Shown piece by piece: positions 1 through 5,881 of a stretch of DNA of 11,292 nucleotides. Both the position numbers and the translations under genes were made by a program. Each line of letters begins with the position of its first letter. Position 1 is the first letter of the stretch. This DNA comes from Thermococcus paralvinellae (GTDB lineage: Archaea; Methanobacteriota_B; Thermococci; Thermococcales; Thermococcaceae), in assembly GCA_015662175.1 (NCBI GenBank), contig DQUR01000151.1, positions 1 to 11,292 on the forward strand, given 5' to 3'. The notes under the pieces are model-generated. The model did not search any database. It was not told the origin of the DNA and worked only from the letters and a program-made list of their open reading frames with translations.

Positions 1-105
1 ATGGAGAACGAAATCCCAGCCCCAAAAGACGGCATCGTAAAGAAAATCCTCATAAAAGAAGGCGACACAGTAAACACAGGACAACCACTAATAGAACTCG
101 GGTGA
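1..105 (+). CDS. Biotin carboxyl carrier (gamma) subunit of Na+-pumping decarboxylase, C-terminal fragment
   Basis: This is the last 34 codons of a biotinyl/lipoyl-domain carrier protein; the gene starts outside the window. The fragment reads MENEIPAPKDGIVKKI and ends GQPLIELG. The family's biotin motif is AMKM, and the first Met here matches the Met after the biotinyl lysine, so the modified lysine lies one codon upstream of base 1. What remains is the second half of the beta-barrel, including the KEGDTV turn. In this family the biotin arm carries CO2 from the carboxyltransferase subunit to the membrane beta subunit, which is encoded 6 bases downstream here. The stop codon sits inside the next gene's ribosome-binding site. 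Codon use is odd: none of the 34 codons ends in T. The assignment as carrier of the methylmalonyl-CoA/oxaloacetate decarboxylase complex rests on the neighbour. Confidence 0.88.
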   Translation: MENEIPAPKDGIVKKILIKEGDTVNTGQPLIELG

Positions 106-111
106 GGAAAC

Positions 112-1236
112 ATGGGACTGGAGCAGGCAATAATTGACTTTTTTGCACACATGGGTTTGCTTAACTTAACTCTGGGTAACGTGATCATGATACTTGTGGG
201 GCTTACACTTGTTTATCTGGCAGTGGTTAAAGAAATGGAGCCCCTGCTGCTGCTTCCCATCGGCATAAGTGCCGTGCTTGTGAATTTGCCATTTACCGGA
301 ATAGCTGACCCGCCACATGGCTTGTTCTACTTAATCCACCGCCATCTAATCAGGACAGAGGTGGTTCCCCTGTTGATATTCTTCGGCCTAGGAGCGATGA
401 CAGATTTTGGTCCTATGATAGCTGACCCAAAAACTGCATTACTCGGTGCAGCTGCTCAGATTGGTGTTTTTGTTGCCATGCTTACGGCGGTTGTCCTGGG
501 CTTTACCCTTCCAGAAGCGGCATCAATCGGCATTATCGGCGGTGCTGATGGTCCCACAACAATCTATTTGACGACAAAATTGGCTCCTCACTTACTTGGT
601 GCCACTGCAGTGGCAGCTTACTCTTATATGAGCCTCGTTCCATTGATTCAGCCGCCGGTTATTAGGGCATTGACAACTCCAGAAGAGAGAAGAATAAGGA
701 TGGAGCAACTGAGACCGGTATCAAAACGTGAAAAGATACTTTTTCCAATCGCTTCAATGCTAATCATTGGTTTGCTCGTTCCTTCAGCAGCTCCGTTAAT
801 TGGCATGCTCATGATAGGTAACCTCTTCAGGGAGAGTGGTGTTGTTGAGAGGCTCAGCAAGGCAGCAAGGGAAGAACTCATGAACATTGTTACAATCTTC
901 CTTGGATTTGGCATTGGTTCAACGATGAGGGCGGAATACTTTCTAACAGCAAAGACCTTAATGATACTTGCTTTAGGTATAGTTGCATTCGCAACAGCAA
1001 CAGCCGGTGGCGTTCTCTTAGGAAAGCTCATGATGAAACTCAGCGGGGGAAGAATTAATCCGATGATAGGAGCAGCTGGAGTCTCAGCGGTCCCGATGAG
1101 TGCCAGGGTTGTTCAAAAGTTAGCGGCCGAAGAAGATCCAGGAAACTTCCTCTTAATGCATGCAATGGGCCCAAACGTTGCTGGGGTTATAGGTACAGCG
1201 GTCGTTGCTGGGGTTCTGCTTTCAGCCCTCGGTTAA
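112..1236 (+). CDS. Na+-transporting methylmalonyl-CoA/oxaloacetate decarboxylase, beta subunit
   Basis: This is a 374-residue polytopic membrane protein of the OadB/MmdB/GcdB family. The family decarboxylates carboxybiotin delivered by the carrier subunit and couples this to Na+ export. Visible family signatures are GGADGPTT (Asp146), an aqueous-helix segment with [15 protein letters not shown] (Tyr170, Tyr172), and [19 protein letters not shown] at about 316-334 (Ser325, Arg332). These correspond to the Asp, Tyr and Ser/Arg residues assigned to Na+ and proton handling in characterised OadB proteins. About ten hydrophobic segments are visible, and the length is close to the usual 370-430. 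The ATG lies 5 bases after GGTGAG at 102-107, which overlaps the carrier gene's stop, so the two genes are cotranscribed. The substrate cannot be decided without the alpha subunit; in Thermococcales these clusters are usually called methylmalonyl-CoA decarboxylase. Confidence 0.93.
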   Translation: MGLEQAIIDFFAHMGLLNLTLGNVIMILVGLTLVYLAVVKEMEPLLLLPIGISAVLVNLPFTGIADPPHGLFYLIHRHLIRTEVVPLLIFFGLGAMTDFGPMIADPKTALLGAAAQIGVFVAMLTAVVLGFTLPEAASIGIIGGADGPTTIYLTTKLAPHLLGATAVAAYSYMSLVPLIQPPVIRALTTPEERRIRMEQLRPVSKREKILFPIASMLIIGLLVPSAAPLIGMLMIGNLFRESGVVERLSKAAREELMNIVTIFLGFGIGSTMRAEYFLTAKTLMILALGIVAFATATAGGVLLGKLMMKLSGGRINPMIGAAGVSAVPMSARVVQKLAAEEDPGNFLLMHAMGPNVAGVIGTAVVAGVLLSALG

Positions 1237-1248
1237 TTTTCCTTAAAG

Positions 1249-1256
1249 TTTAAATA
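1249..1256 (+). promoter_or_regulatory. Archaeal TATA box for the CBS-homoserine dehydrogenase-DUF365 unit
   Basis: TTTAAATA, preceded by the purine-rich AAAG (possible BRE), lies in the 46-56 base gap after the decarboxylase gene. Archaeal initiation about 25 bases downstream would fall near 1278. That gives a leader of roughly 14 bases before the GTG at 1292, just long enough to hold GGTGG at 1282-1286. The T-run TTTTCC just upstream could end the preceding transcript. This is the only plausible promoter seen for the three genes that follow. Confidence 0.55.
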
Positions 1257-1291
1257 GTATGAAAACGTTTTAGTTAAGACCGGTGGTGAGA

Positions 1292-2140
1292 GTGAAAGTT
1301 AAAAGCATAATGACACCGAATCCAGTGGTTATTGAGCTTCCGGCAACGAGAAGCTATGCTCTCGAGCTCTTTAAAAAACACAATGTTAGATCTTTTCCCG
1401 TTGTTAGGAGGGGGACTAAAGAACTGGTAGGAATCGTCAGTATTAAGGGAGTTCTTGTAAATCCTGACGAAGATCAGCTGGCAATGCTCGTGAAGAGAGA
1501 TGTTCCCGTGGTTAAGCCTACCGATGACCTGAAGAAGGCAGTCCGCCTAATGCTTGAATATGACTACAGACGGGTGATTGTTGTCGATGATGATGGGAAA
1601 GTCATTGGAATTCTCACGGTTGGTGACATTATAAGGAGGTATCTGGCAAAAAATGAGAAATATAAGGCCATAAAAATTGAACCCTATTACCAGAGATATG
1701 TGAGCGTTGTGTGGAAGGGCACTCCACTGAAGGCGGCTTTAAAAGCGTTACTCCTTTCTAATGCAATGGCAATCCCAGTACTTGATGATGATGGAAACTT
1801 AATTGGAATAGTTGATGAGACCGACCTGCTTAAAGACAGCGAGGTTGTCAGGGTTATGAAGAGCTCAGCGTTAGCTGCATCAAGCGAGGAAGAATGGATC
1901 CTTGAAAGTAATCCCATTTTGCTCTTTGAAAAGGCTGAGCTTCAGTTGCCCAAGAAGCCCGTTGAGGAGATAATGACAAAAAACCTGATAATTGCAACAC
2001 CCCACATGAGCGTCTATGACGTGGCAAACAAAATGGCTAAATACAGGATTGAGCAGCTTCCGGTCATTAAGGGAGAAGGCGACCTCGTGGGATTAATTAG
2101 GGACATGGACCTGATAAAGGTCATTGTGAACAGAAAATGA
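1292..2140 (+). CDS. Four-CBS-domain protein (putative ligand sensor)
   Basis: This is a 282-residue protein made almost entirely of CBS modules. CBS1 is at about 4-58 (SIMTPNP start, then SFPVV and LVGIVSIKGV). CBS2 is at about 62-118 (DYRRVIVVDDDGKVIGIL). CBS3 is at about 130-185 (AIPVLDDDGNLIGIVDETDL). CBS4 is at about 222-282 (VEEIMTKNL, then QLPVI and LVGLIRDMDL). Tandem CBS pairs (Bateman modules) typically bind adenosine nucleotides or S-adenosylmethionine. No catalytic domain is fused, so it may regulate a partner protein; the ligand is unknown. I chose GTG at 1292 because GGTGG at 1282-1286 sits 5 bases upstream and the protein then begins MKVKSIMT. GTG at 1283 or 1286 is possible but has no ribosome-binding site. 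Its stop overlaps the start of homoserine dehydrogenase (ATGA), suggesting a role near aspartate-family amino-acid metabolism, which is inference. Confidence 0.87.
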   Translation: MKVKSIMTPNPVVIELPATRSYALELFKKHNVRSFPVVRRGTKELVGIVSIKGVLVNPDEDQLAMLVKRDVPVVKPTDDLKKAVRLMLEYDYRRVIVVDDDGKVIGILTVGDIIRRYLAKNEKYKAIKIEPYYQRYVSVVWKGTPLKAALKALLLSNAMAIPVLDDDGNLIGIVDETDLLKDSEVVRVMKSSALAASSEEEWILESNPILLFEKAELQLPKKPVEEIMTKNLIIATPHMSVYDVANKMAKYRIEQLPVIKGEGDLVGLIRDMDLIKVIVNRK

Positions 2141-3147
2141 CCGAGATTTTTCTTTCTCTTATAGGTTTTGGAAACGTTGGTAGGGGAGTTGCGACGATCC
2201 TTTTAGAAAAAGCGGAACGGTTTAAAAATAAGTATGGTCTAAAGTTTAGGGTTATTAGCATTTCCGATTCTAAAGCTACTATCTGGGATGAGAGTGGAAT
2301 AGACCTGAGGGAGGCATTAATGGTTAAGGAAGCTTTTGAAAGCCTGGATAAATGGGTCCACCAGATGTCCCCGCTGGAGGTTGTAAAGGAAGTTGAGAGC
2401 GACGTTGTCATTGATGTGACCAATGATATGAACGCGTGGAAATGGCATATGGAAGCCTTCAGACATGGCAGGCACGTTGTAACTTCAAACAAACCTCCCC
2501 TGGTTTTTCATTTTACAGAACTCATCCAGGAGGCTTATATGAGAAGGGCAAACTATCGTTTTGAAGCAACTGTGATGGCTGGAACGCCCATAATAACCCT
2601 CCTGCAGGAAAGCCTTCTGGGAGATGACATTTTGAGAATTCAGGGAGTTCTAAACAGCACAACAACTTTCATTCTAAGCCAGATGGAGAAGGGACTCAGC
2701 TTTGAAGATGCGCTGAGGAATGCTCAAAAACTTGGAATAGCCGAGAGGGATCCGAATATGGACGTCAGTGGCATGGACGCAGCATATAAAGCTGTAATCC
2801 TCCATAACGTTGCTTTCTATCCAGTAAGCTTCGAAGAGGTAAGGGTTAAAGGGATTGGTGAAATATCAATGAAGGACATGGAGGAGGCAAAAAAGAAAAA
2901 CAAAACCATAAGGCTGATTGCCGAAATCAGGAAGGGTGAAGTTTCCGTTGAGCCGAAAGCTATTGGGAGGGATTCACCCCTGGCCCTTTATGGAACACAG
3001 AATGTTGCGGTTATTGAAACTGACCTTTTGGGGAAGCTTGTAATTAGAGGGCCCGGCGCTGGGATCAGGGAGACAGCCTCCGCTGTTGTGAGTGACACCA
3101 TCAAAGCCGTAAGGGAAGATCTGGAAGTGGGAGCATGGAACATGTGA
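2137..3147 (+). CDS. hom: Homoserine dehydrogenase
   Basis: This 336-residue protein reduces aspartate semialdehyde to homoserine with NAD(P)H, the branch leading to threonine and methionine. The N-terminal Rossmann fold shows GFGNVGRG at 10-17. The first catalytic-type lysine is Lys119 in VTSNKPPL. The substrate/catalytic domain has EATVMAGTPI (143-152), LNSTTTFIL, then AERDPNMDVSGMD and Lys218 in DAAYKAVIL; Lys218 is the second conserved lysine. The length fits single-function archaeal enzymes, with no aspartokinase fusion and no ACT domain, so feedback control through ACT is absent. The cofactor-selectivity segment reads ISDSKATIW (42-50), with Ser45-Lys46 after the strand-end aspartate. 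Translation is coupled to the upstream CBS gene by an ATGA overlap, and the 3' end overlaps the next gene by 13 bases. Confidence 0.95.
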   Translation: MTEIFLSLIGFGNVGRGVATILLEKAERFKNKYGLKFRVISISDSKATIWDESGIDLREALMVKEAFESLDKWVHQMSPLEVVKEVESDVVIDVTNDMNAWKWHMEAFRHGRHVVTSNKPPLVFHFTELIQEAYMRRANYRFEATVMAGTPIITLLQESLLGDDILRIQGVLNSTTTFILSQMEKGLSFEDALRNAQKLGIAERDPNMDVSGMDAAYKAVILHNVAFYPVSFEEVRVKGIGEISMKDMEEAKKKNKTIRLIAEIRKGEVSVEPKAIGRDSPLALYGTQNVAVIETDLLGKLVIRGPGAGIRETASAVVSDTIKAVREDLEVGAWNM

Positions 3148-3662
3148 TCGCACTCCATCAGGTTTACGGTGAGCTCATATTCAGAGGACTGAAGTCCCAC
3201 GAAATCAGACGGTCAAGGATATTTAACGAGGGGGATATTGTCTTCCTTTACATAGCGAGGGGGAATCTGTTCACCCTTAAGAGAACACTTGAAAAACTGG
3301 GCCTGACCGAGGAACATCTGTTGACCAAAAGGGGGACAATTGCCGGTGGATTTGAGGTGGGAGATGTTATAAAGGCTGATTTTGAAACCCTCTGGGAGCT
3401 CACAAAGGATACAAGTGGTCTAACGTTCGTTCATGGGGAGGAAAGGGGTAAGCAGTGGCTCAAGGAATATGTTAATAATTATGGCTATGCCTTCACCATC
3501 GAAAAGCCCTTCCTCTTTAAAGAACCCATGAGCAGGGAAGAAATGAGGAAAAATTACGGTGTTTTTGTGGAAGGTGTTATCCATCTCTCAAGCAGAACAA
3601 GGCAGCCCTGGGTTAAAGCCCTACTTGAAGACCTGATAAGCAGGGAAATGATTTATATTTAG
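3135..3662 (+). CDS. PUA/ASCH-like protein, probably DUF365 family
   Basis: This is a 175-residue soluble protein of unknown function. The N-terminal part has the pattern of PUA/ASCH-like folds: a strand (VIALHQVYGELIF), then GLKSHEIRRS and EGDIVFLYIARG at about 16-43. In such domains this segment forms an RNA- or nucleotide-binding cleft. The middle carries FEVGDVIKADF and a helix rich in Trp, Glu and Lys, and the C-terminal part has NYGVFVEGVIHL. From memory I assign it to the archaeal DUF365 family, which should be confirmed by profile search. The ATG is inside homoserine dehydrogenase, giving a 13-base overlap, with GGGAG just upstream; a GTG at 3144 is an alternative. Its TAG stop shares bases with the TAA stop of the convergent ZPR1 gene, so any terminator must lie within coding sequence. 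Link to homoserine metabolism is only by position. Confidence 0.72.
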   Translation: MEHVIALHQVYGELIFRGLKSHEIRRSRIFNEGDIVFLYIARGNLFTLKRTLEKLGLTEEHLLTKRGTIAGGFEVGDVIKADFETLWELTKDTSGLTFVHGEERGKQWLKEYVNNYGYAFTIEKPFLFKEPMSREEMRKNYGVFVEGVIHLSSRTRQPWVKALLEDLISREMIYI

Positions 3663-4285
3663 GAGGCCTTATCCTCAGATTTTCCAGGTTCAATGACAAC
3701 GTAAGGTCCTTTGCTAAGCCTTTTAATCTCCTCCTTTGTAAGAAGTCTGGTTTTAACTTTTTCACCGATTAAAGCGCTGTTCCCGAAGGGGTCCATGATT
3801 TTAACCGTTAACGGTTTTTTGCCTTTCCTGACATCTTCAATATATTTCAAGAGCTCGTCAATCTTTTTGACGGCTTCACTGTCATTCTCCTGTTCTTTAA
3901 AATTCTTTGCCATCAAAAGGGTTTCCCTTACCCGTTCTAAAACTCCCTCAACATTGCTGACAAATCCCTGACTCGCTGGACCGGGTTCAACCTTTATACC
4001 CAGCTCTTCCAGTTCAATTGTCCCGCTTTTGCTCCTTACAACTCTTGTAAACAAGTCCTTCTCATCCTCTACCCTTACGGTGTAAAGCTTTGGCTCTTTC
4101 TCCTCCAATATCATCACATCTGCACTCCTGTAGCCACACTTTTCGCAGATAATCGTTGATTCCATAACCCTACCAAAATATGGAATGTCGTGAATGTATT
4201 GGAGCGCCTTGAGGGTGTTTTTACCACCGCAGAGCGGACAGTCTCCCAGTTTAATCTCCTGAATATTGGGTCTTTCTTCACTCAT
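3659..4285 (-). CDS. ZPR1-type zinc-finger protein
   Basis: This is a 208-residue archaeal, single-module member of the ZPR1 family. The zinc ribbon is Cys16-x2-Cys19 (DCPLCGG) and Cys47-x2-Cys50 (CEKCGYR). It is followed by the family's ZPR1 domain, with RVVRSKSGTIELEELGI, then EPGPASQGFVSNVEGVLER, and a C-terminal region with DPFGNSAL. Eukaryotic ZPR1 has two such modules and acts with translation elongation factor 1A; a related role with archaeal aEF1A is inference. I start at the ATG read from 4285 down because GGTGA at 4291-4295 lies 5 bases upstream and a TATA box at 4318-4325 predicts transcription from about 4297. The upstream Met at 4309 would lie before that transcript start. The gene stops within the stop codon of the opposing DUF365-like gene. 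Confidence 0.9.
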   Translation of the reverse strand: MSEERPNIQEIKLGDCPLCGGKNTLKALQYIHDIPYFGRVMESTIICEKCGYRSADVMILEEKEPKLYTVRVEDEKDLFTRVVRSKSGTIELEELGIKVEPGPASQGFVSNVEGVLERVRETLLMAKNFKEQENDSEAVKKIDELLKYIEDVRKGKKPLTVKIMDPFGNSALIGEKVKTRLLTKEEIKRLSKGPYVVIEPGKSEDKAS

Positions 4286-4317
4286 GGGAGTCACCAATAG
4301 AAAAGCCAAATAAGAAG

Positions 4318-4325
4318 TTTATAAA
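4318..4325 (-). promoter_or_regulatory. TATA box of the ZPR1 gene
   Basis: TTTATAAA on the minus strand is a near-ideal archaeal TATA box. It is centred about 36 bases upstream of the ATG at 4285. Transcription about 25 bases downstream would start near 4297, just before the GGTGA ribosome-binding site at 4291-4295. It lies between the end of the sepF-like gene and ZPR1, so the two leftward genes have separate promoters. Confidence 0.7.
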
Positions 4326-4329
4326 GTCA

Positions 4330-4359
4330 TTGTGAGAAAGGAAAGGGGAGTCAGCCCCT
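4330..4359 (-). terminator. Possible intrinsic-type terminator of the sepF-like gene
   Basis: Read on the minus strand, AGGGG (4359-4355) pairs with CCCCT (4348-4344) around a 6-base loop that contains most of the TGA stop codon. A pyrimidine tract, TTCCTTTCTC, follows. The stem is only 5 pairs and the T-run is interrupted, so this is a weak call. Archaeal termination depends mainly on T-tracts. Its position just before the ZPR1 promoter makes it reasonable. Confidence 0.35.
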
Positions 4360-4752
4360 GTATATTTTGATGTCCGGTGGAGTTACTATGAGCTTGATCT
4401 CGTATTTTGATATTTTTGCGGCGTCTCCACCAAGGGCATGAACCATGCCTTTTATTTGTTCAGCCATTTTTTCTAGAGTTTCTGGTTTTGATTCAAGTGG
4501 GGTTAGATCCACAATAACAATGTTTCCCTCCTGTATTTCTTCAGAGATTTTTCCTAAATCGGTGTAACCGGTAACAACAATCTTCTTGATGTATCTTATC
4601 TCAGGTTTTATAAGTGCTTTTGCAAGCTCATCCTCTTCGAGAGGAATGACGTCGATGTCAGCTTTTGATGTACCTTTAACTTCTTTTCCGATGGACTTTA
4701 ATGGCGCTCTTTTTGGTTCCTCTTTCTTAATAATTTTGTCAAACAGTCCCAT
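4351..4752 (-). CDS. sepF: SepF-like cell-division protein (FtsZ membrane anchor)
   Basis: This is a 133-residue protein of the SepF/DUF552 family. Archaeal SepF tethers FtsZ to the membrane at the division site. The N-terminus, MGLFDKIIKKEE, is the expected short amphipathic membrane-targeting helix. A Lys/Pro-rich linker to about residue 30 follows. The core SepF fold has IRYIKKIVVTGYTDLGKI, then GNIVIVDLTPLE (about 74-85) and a helix with EQIKGMVHALGGDAAKI, ending in strands (KLIVTPPDIKIY). The start is the ATG read from 4752 down because it yields the MGLF terminus and GGAGG at 4761-4765 lies 8 bases upstream. The longer in-frame start at 4797 would precede the predicted transcript start. 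It is monocistronic, with its own TATA box and probable terminator. The SepF assignment is strong; the exact role is from family knowledge. Confidence 0.86.
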   Translation of the reverse strand: MGLFDKIIKKEEPKRAPLKSIGKEVKGTSKADIDVIPLEEDELAKALIKPEIRYIKKIVVTGYTDLGKISEEIQEGNIVIVDLTPLESKPETLEKMAEQIKGMVHALGGDAAKISKYEIKLIVTPPDIKIYRG

Positions 4753-4802
4753 TATTTTTCCCTCCATGAACTTTAGGCTGGATTTATTTTTGTGCATTGG
4801 TG

Positions 4803-4811
4803 TTTATATTT
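4803..4811 (-). promoter_or_regulatory. TATA box of the sepF-like gene
   Basis: AAATATAAA on the minus strand, preceded by ACAAG, is the best TATA-like element upstream of the sepF-like gene. Initiation about 25 bases downstream would fall near 4781, giving a leader of about 29 bases that includes the GGAGG site at 4761-4765. A second A/T-rich stretch at 4783-4793 is too close to the ribosome-binding site to serve. Confidence 0.5.
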
Positions 4812-4916
4812 CTTGTGGAAGGGCGACAAGGGGTTTTGCTCCCTATCTCTCTTTACCCTCAATTCCCATCTCTCTAGAAAAACTATGTTTACCTCACCCT
4901 TCCTTTCTTTTCAACT

Positions 4917-4942
4917 ACTGGGGGAGCATAGCTCCCCTCAGT
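4917..4942. repeat. Inverted repeat (hairpin), GGGGAGC-ATA-GCTCCCC core
   Basis: GGGGAGC (4921-4927) pairs perfectly with GCTCCCC (4931-4937) around a 3-base loop. Allowing one bulged T (4938), ACTG at 4917-4920 also pairs with CAGT at 4939-4942, making 11 pairs in all. A long T-tract does not follow directly on either strand, so it does not look like a normal terminator. It could be a folded transcript element or a fragment of a dispersed repeat. Confidence 0.65.
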
Positions 4943-4967
4943 TTTGAATCCAAGAATGATCCGTTGC

Positions 4968-4990
4968 CTTTGCAAAGTCTGCTTTGCAAA
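4968..4990. repeat. Doubled CTTTGCAAA element forming a perfect inverted repeat
   Basis: TTTGCAAAG (4969-4977) and CTTTGCAAA (4982-4990) are perfect reverse complements around a TCTG spacer. The same bases also form a direct repeat of CTTTGCAAA with a 14-base period, and the first copy with its next G is a 10-base palindrome. It lies 50-70 bases upstream of the ribosomal-operon TATA box. It could be a paired operator for a dimeric regulator, a hairpin in an RNA, or part of a dispersed element; nothing in the sequence decides this. Confidence 0.6.
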
Positions 4991-5031
4991 AATTTTGCAC
5001 ATCTTAAAGATGGAAAAAGGGTGGAAAGGTT

Positions 5032-5047
5032 CGAAAGCCTTTTAAAT
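5032..5047 (+). promoter_or_regulatory. BRE/TATA promoter of the ribosomal operon
   Basis: CGAAAGCC followed by TTTTAAAT (5040-5047) matches the archaeal BRE plus TATA layout. Initiation about 25 bases downstream would be near 5069, leaving a leader of about 35 bases before the ATG at 5104. The leader contains GGATGAG at 5092-5098 as a weak ribosome-binding site. No further TATA box with suitable spacing was seen inside the downstream cluster, so this probably drives the whole run of translation genes. Confidence 0.65.
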
Positions 5048-5103
5048 GCTTTCCTTTTACTCCATCACAGCTTTCCATGTGCATAAATGAAGGATGAGCA
5101 AAA

Positions 5104-5880
5104 ATGACCCTACATATCTTCATTCCAGATTCACTCCTTGAAGAAACAACCGATCCGAAAATAAGGACATACAAGGTTGGGCAGATAGCAAGGGCAGCGG
5201 CAATATTTGGCGTTGAACACATATGGATTTACAAGGCTGGCGGTAGGGATGGAAAATTCATAAAACTAATCCTTGAATATGCAGAAACTCCCCAATACCT
5301 CCGCAAAACATTGTTTCCGATAAGGAGAGAACTCAAATACGCTGGTGTTATTCCTCCATTAAGAACCCCCCACCATAAGCTCAAGGGAAAACCCAAGCTG
5401 GGAGAAATTCGGGAGGGGGTAATCATTAAAAAAGGAAGACGGCTTTACGCGGATATAGGCCTTGACGAGCTGGCTCTCGTTGAAGGCCCTGGAGAAGGTC
5501 GAATGACGTTTAAAATAGTCTCAATAAAGCCATTGAAAGTGGTTCCGGCAAAACCCGTTGAATACTGGGGATACAGGGTTCATCTCACGAACAAAACACT
5601 GGCAAAAACACTTAAAAAGGCAGGACTTGACTTAGCAATCGCGACCTCACGTAGGGGTGAGGATGTAAGAAAGGTTAAACTCCCTCCGCTGGAGGGGGAG
5701 ATTGGATTCGTGTTTGGGTCACCGAGAAAGGGCGTGATGGAGATCATGAGAGACTTCAATGAGGATTATCCCTTTGATTTAGTCCTCAACACCATTCCAA
5801 ATCAAAAGACGAAAACCGTTAGAACCGAAGAAGCCGTGTTGGCTACTTTGGCTGTGTTTAATTTCATAAGGAGGGATTGA
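5104..5880 (+). CDS. SPOUT-class RNA methyltransferase (MTH1/SPOUT1 family)
   Basis: This is a 258-residue member of the archaeal/eukaryotic SPOUT family typified by MTH1 and human SPOUT1 (C9orf114), predicted S-adenosylmethionine-dependent RNA methyltransferases. The N-terminal alpha/beta half contains IPDSLLEE and a helix with [17 protein letters not shown]. An inserted OB-like RNA-binding barrel spans about 90-150 ([20 protein letters not shown]). The C-terminal trefoil-knot motifs are [10 protein letters not shown] (201-210) and [20 protein letters not shown] (226-245). The family is described as putative RNA uridine-N3 methyltransferases. Position immediately before uL3, which binds near the peptidyl-transferase centre, suggests a 23S rRNA target, which is inference. 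It is the first gene of the operon, only 1 base from uL3. An in-frame TGA at 5095-5097 fixes the start. Confidence 0.88.
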   Translation: MTLHIFIPDSLLEETTDPKIRTYKVGQIARAAAIFGVEHIWIYKAGGRDGKFIKLILEYAETPQYLRKTLFPIRRELKYAGVIPPLRTPHHKLKGKPKLGEIREGVIIKKGRRLYADIGLDELALVEGPGEGRMTFKIVSIKPLKVVPAKPVEYWGYRVHLTNKTLAKTLKKAGLDLAIATSRRGEDVRKVKLPPLEGEIGFVFGSPRKGVMEIMRDFNEDYPFDLVLNTIPNQKTKTVRTEEAVLATLAVFNFIRRD

Positions 5881-5881
5881 A

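Larger units (their letters stand above)
4812..5031. other. Divergent intergenic region with inverted repeats, no gene recognised
   Basis: This is the core of the 351-base gap between the divergent sepF-like gene and the ribosomal operon. The left part (4812-4916) is pyrimidine-rich on the plus strand, with several TCTCT and CCTTCCTTTC runs. The right part holds an 11-pair inverted repeat (4917-4942), a 9-pair inverted repeat built on CTTTGCAAA (4969-4990), and CATCTT-A-AAGATG at 5000-5012. I found no convincing open frame, no tRNA, and no paired C/D boxes for a guide RNA. It may hold operator sites, a small RNA or a decayed repeat element. Confidence 0.5.

Noticed and set aside
4286..4309. 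Upstream Met for ZPR1 adding eight residues
   Set aside because: It would start before the transcript start predicted from the TATA box at 4318-4325. The GGTGA site at 4291-4295 points to the ATG at 4285.
4753..4797. Longer sepF start (MHKNKSSLK...)
   Set aside because: The GGAGG site and the family-typical MGLFDK amphipathic N-terminus both point to the ATG at 4752.
4885..4947. 20-codon frame beginning MFTSPFLSFQ on the plus strand
   Set aside because: No ribosome-binding site or promoter, and it overlaps the GGGGAGC hairpin; length gives no coding evidence.
5055..5072. C-box-like GTGATGG on the minus strand (possible C/D guide RNA)
   Set aside because: No matching D box within about 60 bases and no C'/D' pair; the nearest CTGA is over 100 bases away.
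4586..5086. 166-codon plus-strand open frame across the sepF start and the divergent gap
   Set aside because: It is antisense to the sepF N-terminus, has no ribosome-binding site, shows low-complexity Ser/Leu/Pro composition with no recognisable family, and runs through the inverted repeats and into the ribosomal-operon promoter.
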